Positions 1 through 8,029 of a stretch of DNA of 46,460 nt are shown one piece after another (within the stretch, counting starts at the first letter, position 1; every line of letters begins with the position of its first letter). Both the position numbers and the translations under genes were made by a program. Where the stretch lies: NCBI GenBank assembly GCA_035279525.1, contig DATEHQ010000010.1:1-46460 (forward strand), given 5' to 3'. The notes below the pieces were generated by a model that made no database searches, was not told the origin of the DNA, and was given only the letters and a program-made list of their open reading frames with translations. Source of the stretch: DATEHQ01 sp035279525 (GTDB lineage: Bacteria; Chloroflexota; Dormibacteria; Dormibacterales; Dormibacteraceae).

Positions 1-249
1 CAGCTCGCGGCCGACGCAAAGGCGGTCGGAGGCCGAGCTGGGAGACATCCGGCAGTTCTCCGCCACCCAGGAGACCGGGGAGTGGCCGAGCAGGTCGCCC
101 TCCCGAGTCAGCGTCCTGACCACCGAGGCGAACTTGCCTTCGAGCAGGTCGATGACCGAGCGCAGCCGGCGGGGATCTACGCTCCGGTCGTCCGCCTGGC
201 GGCCGAAAAGGCGGGCTGCCTGTTCCAGCATCTCGAGTTCGCCTGGCAT
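1..249 (-). CDS. DUF222/HNH endonuclease family protein, N-terminal part (runs off left edge)
   Basis: Only the first 83 codons are inside the window. The gene starts at the ATG at 249-247 and the frame is open to base 1. The visible protein matches the start of the complete DUF222/HNH protein at 22498-23685: shared blocks include GEL, LRSV, LEGKF, a Trp-bearing segment and SDRLCVG. It therefore belongs to the 13E12-repeat family, which carries an N-terminal DUF222 domain and usually a C-terminal HNH nuclease. The HNH part would lie outside the window. The start codon lies 6 bases after a TACAAT -10 box, so the transcript is probably leaderless. Being cut by the window edge, nothing can be said about whether the gene is intact. 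Its cellular role is unknown; proteins of this family are common multicopy genes in actinobacteria. Confidence 0.85.
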   Translation of the reverse strand, partial: MPGELEMLEQAARLFGRQADDRSVDPRRLRSVIDLLEGKFASVVRTLTREGDLLGHSPVSWVAENCRMSPSSASDRLCVGREL

Positions 250-276
250 GAGAACATTGTACCAAACGCCCGTTCG
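250..276 (-). promoter_or_regulatory. Promoter with LexA-like (SOS) box for the left DUF222/HNH gene
   Basis: On the minus strand a 14-bp element CGAACGGGCGTTTG (276-263) fits the Gram-positive SOS box pattern CGAACRNRYGTTYG at every position. One base later comes TACAAT (261-256), then 6 bases, then the ATG. No good -35 box is visible. The same order and spacing (palindrome, 1 bp, -10 box, 6 bp, ATG) recurs at 22471-22500 before the paralogous gene. LexA binding is inferred from the match. Confidence 0.6.
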
Positions 277-372
277 GATATCCAGTAAATCTTTCCCAAA
301 AGAAGTTCACTCAGGTCCCGATCGAGCGCCTCCTGGCCCGAGCCCGACCCTCCTTTCACCATGGCCCCATCC

Positions 373-410
373 CCGGCCTTCGGCCGGTACTTCCCCGCCC
401 AGCGGGGAAG
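373..410 (-). terminator. Two adjacent perfect hairpins downstream of the moaD-like gene
   Basis: Bases 390-398 and 402-410 form a perfect 9-bp stem (CTTCCCCGC with GCGGGGAAG) around a 3-base loop. Bases 373-378 and 382-387 form a second perfect stem (CCGGCC with GGCCGG) around TTC. They follow the 3' end of the minus-strand thrC/moaD-like pair. No T-run follows, so this would be a U-less, GC-rich terminator; function is inferred. Confidence 0.4.
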
Positions 411-474
411 GCCAACCCGGCAGGCGGGGAAGACCTAACCCGGCACGCGGGGGAGACTAGCGGGGAAGACCCCC
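402..474. repeat. Short GC-rich tandem repeat (GCGGGGAAG units)
   Basis: Units beginning GCGGGGAAG start at 402, 424 and 460, with a variant GCGGGGGAG at 447. The first two units are 22 and 23 bp and share the CCGGCA end. The last unit overlaps the final codons of the moaD-like gene, so the Leu-Pro-Arg tail of that protein is encoded by the repeat. The stretch 277-456 holds no gene that I can support. Confidence 0.6.
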
Positions 475-738
475 GGCGACGGCGGGAACGATGGAGATCT
501 CGTCACCGTCGGCGACCCTGGCGCGAAGCCCGGACCCGAGCCGCACGTCCTCGTCGTTGAGGTACACGTTCACGAACGGCCTCAACTCCCCCCTCTCATC
601 GAGCAGCCGCTGCTTGAAGCCCGGATACCGCGCATCGAGGGCGTCGATGGCCGAGGTCAGGTCATCGGCCTCCACCTCGACGGTGGTCTGACCGTCGGAC
701 AGCCGACGCAGGGCACCGGGGATGCGGAACTGTGCCAT
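457..738 (-). CDS. CysO/MoaD/ThiS-family ubiquitin-like sulfur carrier protein
   Basis: The 93-residue protein is a beta-grasp sulfur carrier. Its segment FVNVYLNDEDVR followed by SIVPAVAGG resembles mycobacterial CysO closely. In this family the C-terminal Gly-Gly is adenylated and turned into a thiocarboxylate that donates sulfide, for CysO to cysteine synthesis by CysM. Here three residues, Leu-Pro-Arg, follow the Gly-Gly, so the protein as encoded is not a ready substrate unless a protease trims it. No JAMM protease, cysM or moeZ-type activator lies in the window. The ATG at 738-736 overlaps the thrC stop by one base (TGATG), so the two genes are co-translated. A role in molybdopterin or thiamine synthesis is possible but less likely than a CysO-type role. 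Confidence 0.85.
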   Translation of the reverse strand: MAQFRIPGALRRLSDGQTTVEVEADDLTSAIDALDARYPGFKQRLLDERGELRPFVNVYLNDEDVRLGSGLRARVADGDEISIVPAVAGGLPR

Positions 739-1976
739 CAAACGTTCACCTTCTCGCGAAACGACTTCAGCGTCGGATCTATTTCCACCCGATGCGCATG
801 CCCGTTGGCCGAAGCGAGCACATCGGCCGTCTTCAACCCGTGGCCTGTGACATATGCGACCACCACCTCGTCCCCCCTCCAACGACCTGCCCGCGCCAGC
901 TTGGCCAGGACGCCGATCGTGACCCCGCCGGCGGTCTCGGTGAAGATACCCTCGGTGCGGGCCAGCAGCCGCATCGCCTCCACGATCTCCGATTCGCTCA
1001 CCGCCTCGACCACCCCGCCCGTCTCGCGCGCGATGCGATTCACGTAAAGGCCGTCGGACGGATTGCCGATCGCGATCGACCGCGCAATCGTGTCCGGCTT
1101 GACCGGCACCACCCGCTCCGGCGTGTCGGACTTGAAGGCGTTGTAGACGGGGGCGCATCCAAGAGCCTGCGCCCCGGTGAACGCCGGCACCCGATCACCG
1201 TGCACCAGTCCGTACTCGAGCATCTCGCGCACCGCCTGGCGATGCCGCACGAACTGACACCCGCTGGCGATCGGGATGACGATCTCGTCCGGCAGCCTCC
1301 ATCCCAGCTGCTCCGCCGTCTCGAACGTCAGCGTCTTCGAGCCCTCGGCGTAAAACGGCCTGATGTTGATGTTGCAGAACGCCCATGGCGTCGACTCGAG
1401 GAGCTGGCTGCAGAGCCGGTTCACCTCGTCGTAGTTGCCGCGGACGGCGACGAGATTCGGATCGAAGACGCTGATCGCAGCGACCTTGGCCGGCTCCAGG
1501 TCGACGGGGATGAAAACGAAGCACTCGAGACCCGCGCGAGCCGCATACGCCGCCACCGCGTTCGCGAGGTTGCCCGTGGACGCGCACGCGATGGTCTCGA
1601 ACCCGTGCGCCCTCGCCCAGCTGATCGCGACCGACACCACCCGGTCCTTGAAGGAGTTGGTCGGGTTCATGCTGTCGTTCTTCAGATACAGGTTGCGCAG
1701 GCCGAGCTCGGCGCCGAGGCGATCCGCCTTGACCAGCGGCGTGAACCCCTCGCCCAGCGTGACGACCTCGACCGAGTCCTCGACCGGAAGCAGGTCGCGA
1801 TACCGCCACATCGATTTCGGTCCGTCCTCGATCCGGCGCCGGCTGACCGCCTTCTTCAGCGCGGCGGTGTCATACACCGCGTCGAGCGGGCCGAAACACA
1901 TCTCACAGACGTGTGTCGCCTGGAGCTCGTACTCCGTGCCGCATTCACGACAGCGCAGGCCGAGGAGCTTGGGCAT
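738..1976 (-). CDS. thrC: Threonine synthase
   Basis: This 412-residue enzyme converts O-phosphohomoserine to threonine with pyridoxal phosphate. A zinc-ribbon-like start (Cys9, Cys12, Cys24, Cys27) precedes the fold-type II PLP domain. The PLP lysine is Lys110 in NPTNSFKDR, and the cofactor phosphate loop CASTGNLANA follows. Length and order of motifs match the bacterial short type with an N-terminal rubredoxin-like knuckle. The gene is directly followed by the CysO-like carrier with a one-base overlap. An association of thrC-type or cysteine-synthase-type PLP enzymes with small sulfur carriers is known, so a role in sulfur amino acid synthesis should be kept in mind, although the motifs fit ThrC. 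The upstream gene ends 12 bases before the start. Confidence 0.93.
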   Translation of the reverse strand: MPKLLGLRCRECGTEYELQATHVCEMCFGPLDAVYDTAALKKAVSRRRIEDGPKSMWRYRDLLPVEDSVEVVTLGEGFTPLVKADRLGAELGLRNLYLKNDSMNPTNSFKDRVVSVAISWARAHGFETIACASTGNLANAVAAYAARAGLECFVFIPVDLEPAKVAAISVFDPNLVAVRGNYDEVNRLCSQLLESTPWAFCNINIRPFYAEGSKTLTFETAEQLGWRLPDEIVIPIASGCQFVRHRQAVREMLEYGLVHGDRVPAFTGAQALGCAPVYNAFKSDTPERVVPVKPDTIARSIAIGNPSDGLYVNRIARETGGVVEAVSESEIVEAMRLLARTEGIFTETAGGVTIGVLAKLARAGRWRGDEVVVAYVTGHGLKTADVLASANGHAHRVEIDPTLKSFREKVNV

Positions 1977-1988
1977 TTGCAGCTCAGT

Positions 1989-2684
1989 TTAGAGAGGCTC
2001 GATTGCGAGCCACCATCTCAACGCTTTTCCGGCCGGCAGCATCGGCGCAGCCGTGGCGGGCTCGACAGCGATCTGGCGATAGCCGCCAAGGTCGCCGTTG
2101 CATACCCAGATGGCCACGTCTGGCGTCAACGTCGGATCCCAGCGCACCGCGACCGCCGTACCCGATCGCCAGCGAAGGCCGACGCGATCGATCGATCCCG
2201 ACGGGAAGAACACCTTGTCGCTTTGACCGTTGGCGGGTCGCGGCACATCCACCGAGATCTCCATGTCCGTTTCGTAGCGGAACAGCGGATGGGCGCACCA
2301 GTAGGCCGGATGCGGTTGCTTTCCGGTGTTCCGATAGGTGTAGACCGCCATCACAGCCCCGTGTCGGAGGTAAAGCGCGCGAGTCAGGTCCCAGGGCACG
2401 AGCTTGCCCCTGCAGTGCATCGAGAGCTCGATCCGCGCGGATCGAACGACCTTCCATGCAGCTCGCCACGCCTCTCCGTGATCGGGCAGCGCGTCCGTCG
2501 CCTCCAGATTCGGCACCATCTCGTCCCATCCGAAGGCGCCACCCTCGACGAACCCATTGGCGGTAGGCTGGTCCACTCCGATGCCCTGGTCGAGTAGCTC
2601 TTCGCCATCGAGGCGGAGAGAGGTGATGCGTCCGCCACGCTCCGGCCGGACCTCCAGCTCCCACCGTTCGGCCGCGATCCTCAT
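1989..2684 (-). CDS. Aldose 1-epimerase-fold (galactose mutarotase-like) protein
   Basis: The 231-residue protein begins with a strand pattern typical of the mutarotase fold (WELEVRPERGG, then LRLDGEELLD) and has a central WCAHPLFRY segment with the His expected for sugar binding. A GWDEMVPNLE segment sits where the family has the F/W-D-x-x-x-P substrate loop. The protein is shorter than classical GalM (about 300 residues). Substrate is unknown; aldose epimerase or hexose-6-phosphate epimerase-like activity is the best guess. The start ATG at 2684 is supported because homology begins at once. Its 5' end overlaps the divergent lipoprotein gene by 59 bp. It lies 12 bases upstream of thrC and is probably in the same transcript. 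Confidence 0.75.
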   Translation of the reverse strand: MRIAAERWELEVRPERGGRITSLRLDGEELLDQGIGVDQPTANGFVEGGAFGWDEMVPNLEATDALPDHGEAWRAAWKVVRSARIELSMHCRGKLVPWDLTRALYLRHGAVMAVYTYRNTGKQPHPAYWCAHPLFRYETDMEISVDVPRPANGQSDKVFFPSGSIDRVGLRWRSGTAVAVRWDPTLTPDVAIWVCNGDLGGYRQIAVEPATAAPMLPAGKALRWWLAIEPL

Positions 2685-3579
2685 CGCCGCGCCGATCCTA
2701 ATCGCGGCGTGCGGGGGACAGTCGGCGCAGGGACCCCGCAGCCCGGCTCCAGCGGCGACTGCGCAGCCCTCCCCCGCCTTCCCAAGCGCCCAACCGGCGC
2801 CCGCACTCACGCCGACCCCCCTCCACGTCTTCGTGATCGTGATGGAGAACCGAAGCTCCAGCCAGGTCATGGCGGATCCGTACATCGCGAAGCTGGCATC
2901 CCAGTACGCGATCGCCACCGACTATCACGGCGTCTCGCATCCGAGCCTGCCCAACTACCTTGCCCTGACGTCGGGCAGCACATGGGGGATCGCCGACGAT
3001 GGATTTCACCCGCTGCCCAAAGGCGGCGTCGGCGCGCAGCTCACGGCGGCCGGCATCGACTGGCGCGCGTACATGGAAGGCATGACACGCGGCTGCTTCT
3101 CCAGCCCATACCCCTATGCGTTGAAGCACAATCCCTTCGCCTACTACGGCAGCGCCTGCCCGTCCCAGGTCGTGCCTTTCACCCACTTCGCGACCGACAT
3201 GCAGGGCCAGGTCCCACGTTTTGTCTGGATCACGCCGGGCATGTGCCACGACGGCCACGACTGCGGCGACTCGGTCGCCGACGCATGGCTGTCGCAAACC
3301 ACGTCGACCATCGTCTCGACCAGCGCTTTTCAGAGCAACGGAGTGCTGTTCATCACGTGGGATGAGGGAGAGGACAGCGCCAACTCCGTGCTGACCCTGG
3401 TCATCCATCCCGACCCGCTCGTGCATCGGAGCGCAAGGAGCTACAACCACTATTCGATGCTCGCGACGATCGAGGACCAGCTCGGCGTTCCGCGCCTCGG
3501 CGCGGCGGCGCACGCCACGCCGATGACGGACCTGCTGGCGGTCCAGCCGCCCACTCGCCTACAGGGACGCTTGCCTTGA
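2626..3579 (+). CDS. Phosphoesterase-family (acid phosphatase/phospholipase C-like) lipoprotein
   Basis: The ATG at 2626 has GGAG eight bases upstream and gives a lipoprotein signal: Arg-rich start, a hydrophobic AILIAAPILIA core and a lipobox ending in Cys near residue 29. A Pro/Ala-rich linker follows, then a phosphoesterase domain (PF04185 type) with MENRSSSQV, SHPSLPNYLALTSGST and TWDEGEDSAN. The Asn/Glu near the start and the HPS and DEG elements are the usual metal and substrate sites of this alkaline-phosphatase-like family. Substrates may be phosphate monoesters or phospholipids. The 3' end overlaps menC on the other strand by 21 bp, and the 5' end overlaps the epimerase-fold gene. 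It is the only plus-strand gene in the first 17 kb. Confidence 0.82.
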   Translation: MRPPRSGRTSSSHRSAAILIAAPILIAACGGQSAQGPRSPAPAATAQPSPAFPSAQPAPALTPTPLHVFVIVMENRSSSQVMADPYIAKLASQYAIATDYHGVSHPSLPNYLALTSGSTWGIADDGFHPLPKGGVGAQLTAAGIDWRAYMEGMTRGCFSSPYPYALKHNPFAYYGSACPSQVVPFTHFATDMQGQVPRFVWITPGMCHDGHDCGDSVADAWLSQTTSTIVSTSAFQSNGVLFITWDEGEDSANSVLTLVIHPDPLVHRSARSYNHYSMLATIEDQLGVPRLGAAAHATPMTDLLAVQPPTRLQGRLP

Positions 3580-4686
3580 CCTCTCCGCGCTGACGGTCTC
3601 CTTCCAGTACGTGATCGAGTCGAGGTAGTCGACGTCCACGGTCACGCCCAGACCGGGGCCCTGCGGCACTTCGAGCCGCCCATTCTTGAGCACGAACGGC
3701 TCGGTGATGTCGCGGGCGTAATAGCGGTCTGAGGCCGACGTATCGCCGGGCAGGGTGAAGTTCGGCATGGCCGCCATCGCGACGTTGCCGGCGCGACCGA
3801 CGCCGGTTTCGAGCATGCCGCCCATCCACACCGGCACGCCTCGAGCGGCGCAGAGGTCATGGATCTTGCGTGCCTCGAGGTATCCGCCGACGCGTCCCGG
3901 CTTGACGTTGATGATCCGGCACGCGCCGAGCGAGATCGCGTCGGCGGCCGTCTGCGCCGAGGTGATGGACTCGTCCAGGCAGATCGGCGTGCGCACCCTG
4001 CGCGCCAGCTCGGCGTGAGCGACGACCTGCTCCTCCGGCAGCGGCTGCTCGATCAGCAGCAGCCCGTATGGGTCGAGGAGCGCAAGGTGCGCGGCGTCAG
4101 CGACCTTGTAGGCGGTGTTGGCGTCGACCTGGAGCGGCACGTCGCCAAACCGATCGCGCACCGCCCGCACGGGCTCGACGTCCCAGCCGGGCTTGATCTT
4201 CAGCTTGATCCGCCGGTAGCCCTGGCCGAGGTAGCCGCCGACGGTCTCGAGCAGCTCGGGAATGGACCTGTGGATGCCCACCGAGACCCCGCAGTCGACC
4301 GCCCGGCGGGCGGCGCCCAGGAAGCGCGCGAACGACTGGCCCCGCGACCGCAGCTCGGCATCGAGCACGGCCATCTCGATCGCTGCCTTGGCCATGTTGT
4401 GGCCGTGCACCGGCCGGAGAAGCGCGGCGACACCGTCGGCGTCGAGCCTCGGAGCGGCCATCAGCCGCGGCAGCAGGTGATGGATGAGCACGTGCTGGGC
4501 GCCGTCCACGTACTCGGGCGAATAGGTCGGCTCCTCGCCGGCCACGCACTCGCCCCAGCCGTCGCCCGCGTCGGTGGTCGCGTGGAGGAGCAGGATGTCG
4601 CGCTCTGTCTGGACGCCGAACGAGGTTTCGAAGGGCGCGACGAGGCTCATCCGGATGCGCCTCAGCTCCACCGCCTCCAGCTTCAT
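3559..4686 (-). CDS. menC: o-Succinylbenzoate synthase / N-acylamino acid racemase (enolase superfamily)
   Basis: A 375-residue enolase-superfamily enzyme of the MenC type 2 / N-acylamino acid racemase family. Visible catalytic parts are the KxK motif in KLKIKP, metal ligands Asp in DANTAY, Glu in IEQPL and Asp in LDES, and the second catalytic Lys in NVKPGRVGG. OSB synthase makes o-succinylbenzoate for menaquinone; the same fold also racemises N-acyl amino acids. No other men gene is in the window. It is the last gene of the chain that starts with trpE, and its ATG overlaps the stop of the aldo/keto reductase gene by 4 bases (ATGA). Placement after chorismate genes suits menaquinone synthesis, but racemase activity cannot be excluded. 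Confidence 0.85.
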   Translation of the reverse strand: MKLEAVELRRIRMSLVAPFETSFGVQTERDILLLHATTDAGDGWGECVAGEEPTYSPEYVDGAQHVLIHHLLPRLMAAPRLDADGVAALLRPVHGHNMAKAAIEMAVLDAELRSRGQSFARFLGAARRAVDCGVSVGIHRSIPELLETVGGYLGQGYRRIKLKIKPGWDVEPVRAVRDRFGDVPLQVDANTAYKVADAAHLALLDPYGLLLIEQPLPEEQVVAHAELARRVRTPICLDESITSAQTAADAISLGACRIINVKPGRVGGYLEARKIHDLCAARGVPVWMGGMLETGVGRAGNVAMAAMPNFTLPGDTSASDRYYARDITEPFVLKNGRLEVPQGPGLGVTVDVDYLDSITYWKETVSAERSRQASL

Positions 4687-5579
4687 GCGCTCAGGCTATC
4701 GAGTTCGCCGAGCTCGTCAACTGGCAGCTCGAGGTCCGCCGCGGCGACGTTCTCCTCCAGCTGGCGCAGGCTCGCCGCACCCGGGATCGCCACCACGTTC
4801 GGCTTTGCGATGAGCCAGGCCAGGGCGACCTGGGCCGGAGTCGCGTCGTGACCCCGGGCGATCTCCTTGAGGCGGGTGATGAGCGGAGCCCACCGCGCGC
4901 GTCCCTCGGGCCGAAAGTTGCGCCGCATGCGCCGGAAGTTCGAGGGCGGCGCCGCCTGGTACTTGCCGGAGAGAAGCCCCTGGCCGAGCGGGCTGTAGGC
5001 CATCACGATCCTGCCGTTCTTCTGCGCCCAGGGCACGAGCTCTCGCTCCGGATCGCGCGCTACGAGGCTGAAGAGCACCTGGTTCGAGAGCACCGGCCCC
5101 CCGAGCGCCGCCTCGCACGCGCGCCAGCCGTCGAGCGAATGGTTGCTCACCCCGACGTGCCGCACGAGTCCACTGTCGACCAGGCGCTTGAAGCGCGGCA
5201 TCGTGGCGCGGGGAGGAAAGAGCGGGCTCGGCCAGTGCTGCTGGTACAGGTCGATCACATCGATCCCAAGACGGCGGGCGCTGCCCCGCGCGCGGGTCGC
5301 GGTCATGAACGGCAGCCCGATCGGAAAGAGCTTGGTCGCGAGGAAGACCTTCTCGCGCCGGCCTCGTATGGCTTCACCGACTATCTTCTCCGAGCGCCCG
5401 ATGCCGTAGATCTCGGCGCTGTCGACGAGGTTCACGCCGAGCTCGATCGCCCGGCGGACGATGTCCCCCGCGACCGTGCCGGCGTAGCTGCGTCCGTATG
5501 CCCATTCGCTCGAACCGAACTGCCAGGTTCCGAGCCCGATGGCGGAGACACGGGCGCCACCGCCCTCGACGAACTTCAC
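4683..5579 (-). CDS. Aldo/keto reductase
   Basis: The 298-residue protein is an NADPH-dependent (beta/alpha)8 oxidoreductase. The catalytic tetrad can be placed: Asp and Tyr in VDSAEIYG, Lys in FLATKLF and His in LYQQHWPSP. VGVSN and AYSPLGQGLLSGK are further family motifs, and the C-terminal IPGA segment binds the cofactor phosphate. The GTG start at 5579 overlaps the stop of the Nudix gene (GTGA), which fixes it. Substrate is unknown. It belongs to the same transcript as aroA and menC, with ATGA coupling to menC. Confidence 0.88.
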   Translation of the reverse strand: MKFVEGGGARVSAIGLGTWQFGSSEWAYGRSYAGTVAGDIVRRAIELGVNLVDSAEIYGIGRSEKIVGEAIRGRREKVFLATKLFPIGLPFMTATRARGSARRLGIDVIDLYQQHWPSPLFPPRATMPRFKRLVDSGLVRHVGVSNHSLDGWRACEAALGGPVLSNQVLFSLVARDPERELVPWAQKNGRIVMAYSPLGQGLLSGKYQAAPPSNFRRMRRNFRPEGRARWAPLITRLKEIARGHDATPAQVALAWLIAKPNVVAIPGAASLRQLEENVAAADLELPVDELGELDSLSA

Positions 5580-6172
5580 GAATCGCCCAGGGTGAGCCGG
5601 TCGTAGACCATCTGCGACCACGACTCCATCTGCAGGTAGTGGATGCGCATCTCGTCCAGCGTGAGCAGCTCGCCGGCGAGCTTCGTCGTCTCCCTGATCG
5701 CGATGTTGGGCGAATCGCCGTCGACCAGGAACACGACGCCGAGGTGGACCTTGCTGACCGGGGACGAGTCGTCGTTCAGGAGGCCGAGCAGCCTGGCCTC
5801 GAACCGACCGTCGTAGACGACCTCCTCCGCCCACTCGCGCTTGAGCCCGTCGGCGATCGGGTCTCCCGCCTGGAGGTCACCCGGGTTGATGTGCCCGCCG
5901 ACGCCAAGCGAGTACTGCTTGCGCAGCCTCTTTTCGGACGACGCGCGCAGCCGGTGCGTGAGGAAGTAGCGGTCGCCATGCCTGAACACGACGTAGGGGA
6001 TGATCTGCTGGAAGGCCGGGTCGTCCTCCACCTCCGCCCGCGGCTTGAAGAAGTGGCGCTCGCGGATGACGGATTGGTGCCGCTCCAGGTTCTGGCTGAC
6101 AAAGCCGTGCCACGCACCGTCGGGAAATATCTCGTCCCGCTCGACGCACAGCACCTGCTCTGTGGCGGACAC
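5576..6172 (-). CDS. Nudix-like phosphoesterase (MutT family, COG4112 type)
   Basis: The 198-residue protein has a Nudix-like fold. The motif GVGGHINPGD followed about 15 residues later by REWAEEV corresponds to the Nudix box, with Asp where the first Glu is usual. The GGHIN variant is typical of predicted phosphoesterases of the MutT family. The substrate is unknown. The start is the GTG at 6172, four bases after the stop of the B3/B4 gene, which gives a protein beginning with the conserved VLCVERDEIF segment. It overlaps the aldo/keto reductase start (GTGA). Confidence 0.8.
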   Translation of the reverse strand: MSATEQVLCVERDEIFPDGAWHGFVSQNLERHQSVIRERHFFKPRAEVEDDPAFQQIIPYVVFRHGDRYFLTHRLRASSEKRLRKQYSLGVGGHINPGDLQAGDPIADGLKREWAEEVVYDGRFEARLLGLLNDDSSPVSKVHLGVVFLVDGDSPNIAIRETTKLAGELLTLDEMRIHYLQMESWSQMVYDRLTLGDS

Positions 6173-6176
6173 CGGA

Positions 6177-6776
6177 TCAGGCCATGCGGACGAGGCCGCG
6201 GCCGAACACCGCGATGAGCTCGGCAGTCCGGTCGATGTCGTCGTCACGCACCGGCAGGAAGTAGATCCATGCGGCGCTCTGCGTCTCCGTCGTGATCATC
6301 GTGCGGGCCGAGTCCGCGCTCGGGTTGCCACATGGGCCCTCGGCGTCGGCGACGCAGATCCGTCCCGCGACGTTCACATGCTCCTTGCCGATGCCGGTGT
6401 AGCCCTCACCCTCCGCGCCTACCCTCAAAACGAGCTCGGGCCCCTTGACCCTGTCCAGGTCGTAGAGGCCGACCGGCACCTGGAGCTGCACCGAGAGCGC
6501 GTTGGCGACGTCGACGAGTGAGTTGATCCTGGGCAGCGGCTCGCCCTTCTTCAGCCGCCGGAGGAGGGCCTCGGAGGAAGGTCGGACTCGCGTCGGGTCG
6601 ATGCCGAACCGGCGGTACAGCTCGCGTGCCCTGCTCACCGGGCCGACCCCACCTGACCGGACCGCCTGCGCCGTGCGCTTGACCTCCAGCTCGAAGTCGT
6701 CCCGCGGCGGCGTCACCTCGAGCTCATACAGCTCCAGGGCGACCGGCTCAGCCTCGATCTCGCAGCGCAGCTTCAA
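6177..6776 (-). CDS. B3/B4 tRNA-binding domain-containing protein (PheRS beta-like)
   Basis: The 199-residue protein matches the stand-alone B3/B4 domain family (COG3382), related to the editing domain of phenylalanyl-tRNA synthetase beta. Diagnostic parts are RELYRRFGIDPTR, PSSEALLRRL, LPRINSLVDVANA and VGLYDLD. The free-standing proteins may edit or bind mischarged tRNA or free amino acids, but this is not firmly known. The start is a TTG at 6776 that overlaps the aroA stop (TTGA). Its place between aroA and downstream genes of the aromatic amino acid transcript is consistent with a link to Phe/Tyr discrimination, which is inference. Confidence 0.82.
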   Translation of the reverse strand: MKLRCEIEAEPVALELYELEVTPPRDDFELEVKRTAQAVRSGGVGPVSRARELYRRFGIDPTRVRPSSEALLRRLKKGEPLPRINSLVDVANALSVQLQVPVGLYDLDRVKGPELVLRVGAEGEGYTGIGKEHVNVAGRICVADAEGPCGNPSADSARTMITTETQSAAWIYFLPVRDDDIDRTAELIAVFGRGLVRMA

Positions 6777-8029
6777 CTCAGGTATTCAAGCTGGTCGAAG
6801 AAGCCGGGGTACGAGATGTCGACGCATTCCGCGCCCTCGACCTCTGTCTTGCCGTCCGCGATCAGGCCGGCCACGGCGAGGGCCATCGCCACGCGGTGAT
6901 CGCCGCGCGACGCGACGCGCGCCCCCTCGAGATGGCGCGGTCCCTCGATCAGCCAGCCGTCGTCGGTCGCAGTGATGGCGGCGCCCATCGCACAGAGCCC
7001 ATCCTCCATCGCCGCGATGCGGTCCGACTCCTTGACACGCAGCTCGCGCGCGCCCGTGATCCGGGTGGTCCCATGCAGCTGCGTGGCGGCGACCGCGAGC
7101 ACCGGCAGCTCGTCGATCATCGCCGCGGAAAGGTGGCCCTCGATCTCCATCGGCCGCAGGTCGCCGGTCGCGCGCACCACCAGGTCCGCGACGGGCTCCC
7201 CGCCCGAATCAAGTTGATGCGAGTCCGCGATCTGAAAGCCGCTGCGGCGCAGCACGTCCACGAGCTTCGTCCGCGTCGGGTTCACCCCCACCGAAAGGAG
7301 GCGCACCTCCGAACCGCGGATGAGGCCCGCCGCGACCAACCAGAACGCGCCTGCGCTGAAGTCTCCGGGGATGTCGATGTCGAGTGGCTCGAGCCGATCG
7401 GCCCGGCGGACCTCGACGCGATTCCCGTCCAGGCTGACCGGGGCCCCCATCGCGCCCAGCATTCGCTCAGTGTGGTCGCGCGTCCGCGCCACCTCCAGCA
7501 CCGCTGTCGAGCCGTCCGCGTACAGGCCCGCCAGCAGGACGGCCGACTTCACCTGGGCGCTCGCCACGGGCATCTCGTACTCGATGCCGTGCAGGGGCTG
7601 CCTGCCTCCGACACGCAGCGGCGGCCAGGAGGCCTGGGCATTCATCTGGCGGAGCGGCTCGACCACCCGGTCCATCGGACGGCGCGACAGCGACTCGTCC
7701 CCCACCATCTCGCTCTCGAATCCCTGGGCACAGAGGAGGCCGGCGAGCAGCCGCATCGTGGTGCCCGAGTTGCCGCAGTCCAGCGGGCCGCCGGCCGCGC
7801 GCAGACCGCCGAGACCGCGACCCACGACCGCATCCCCCTCGAGCTCGACCCCGAGCGCCTGAAGACATTCGCGCGTCGACGCCACGTCCGCACCCGCCGA
7901 CACGCCGCCCACGCGGCTCCTGCCGTCCGCGATCGACCCCAGCATGAGCGCTCGGTGCGAGATCGACTTGTCGCCGGGAAGCGTGATCTCCCCGGTGAGC
8001 TTGCGCGTGCCGCGCACCGTCGCGATCAC
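6773..8029 (-). CDS. aroA: 3-phosphoshikimate 1-carboxyvinyltransferase (EPSP synthase)
   Basis: The 418-residue protein condenses shikimate-3-phosphate with PEP. Family motifs are complete: LPGDKSISHRALML near the start, LDCGNSGTTMRLLAG, LRVKESDRIAAM and the late GDHRVAMALAVAG. The PEP-binding GNSGT element and Lys/Arg of LPGDKS and SHR are present. The start is taken as the GTG at 8029, which overlaps the tyrA stop (GTGA) and leaves the usual short N-terminal strand before LPGDKS. Other shikimate genes (aroB, aroC, aroE, aroK) are not in the window. Confidence 0.96.
   Translation of the reverse strand: MIATVRGTRKLTGEITLPGDKSISHRALMLGSIADGRSRVGGVSAGADVASTRECLQALGVELEGDAVVGRGLGGLRAAGGPLDCGNSGTTMRLLAGLLCAQGFESEMVGDESLSRRPMDRVVEPLRQMNAQASWPPLRVGGRQPLHGIEYEMPVASAQVKSAVLLAGLYADGSTAVLEVARTRDHTERMLGAMGAPVSLDGNRVEVRRADRLEPLDIDIPGDFSAGAFWLVAAGLIRGSEVRLLSVGVNPTRTKLVDVLRRSGFQIADSHQLDSGGEPVADLVVRATGDLRPMEIEGHLSAAMIDELPVLAVAATQLHGTTRITGARELRVKESDRIAAMEDGLCAMGAAITATDDGWLIEGPRHLEGARVASRGDHRVAMALAVAGLIADGKTEVEGAECVDISYPGFFDQLEYLS

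Noticed and set aside
402..474. CRISPR-like array in the GC-rich repeats
   Set aside because: Units are short, variable in length and adjacent with no unique spacers.
732..2597. Long plus-strand open frame of 621 codons opposite thrC and the epimerase-fold gene
   Set aside because: It is an Arg/Pro-rich antisense shadow, common in GC-rich DNA, and shows no domain. The minus-strand genes have clear motifs.
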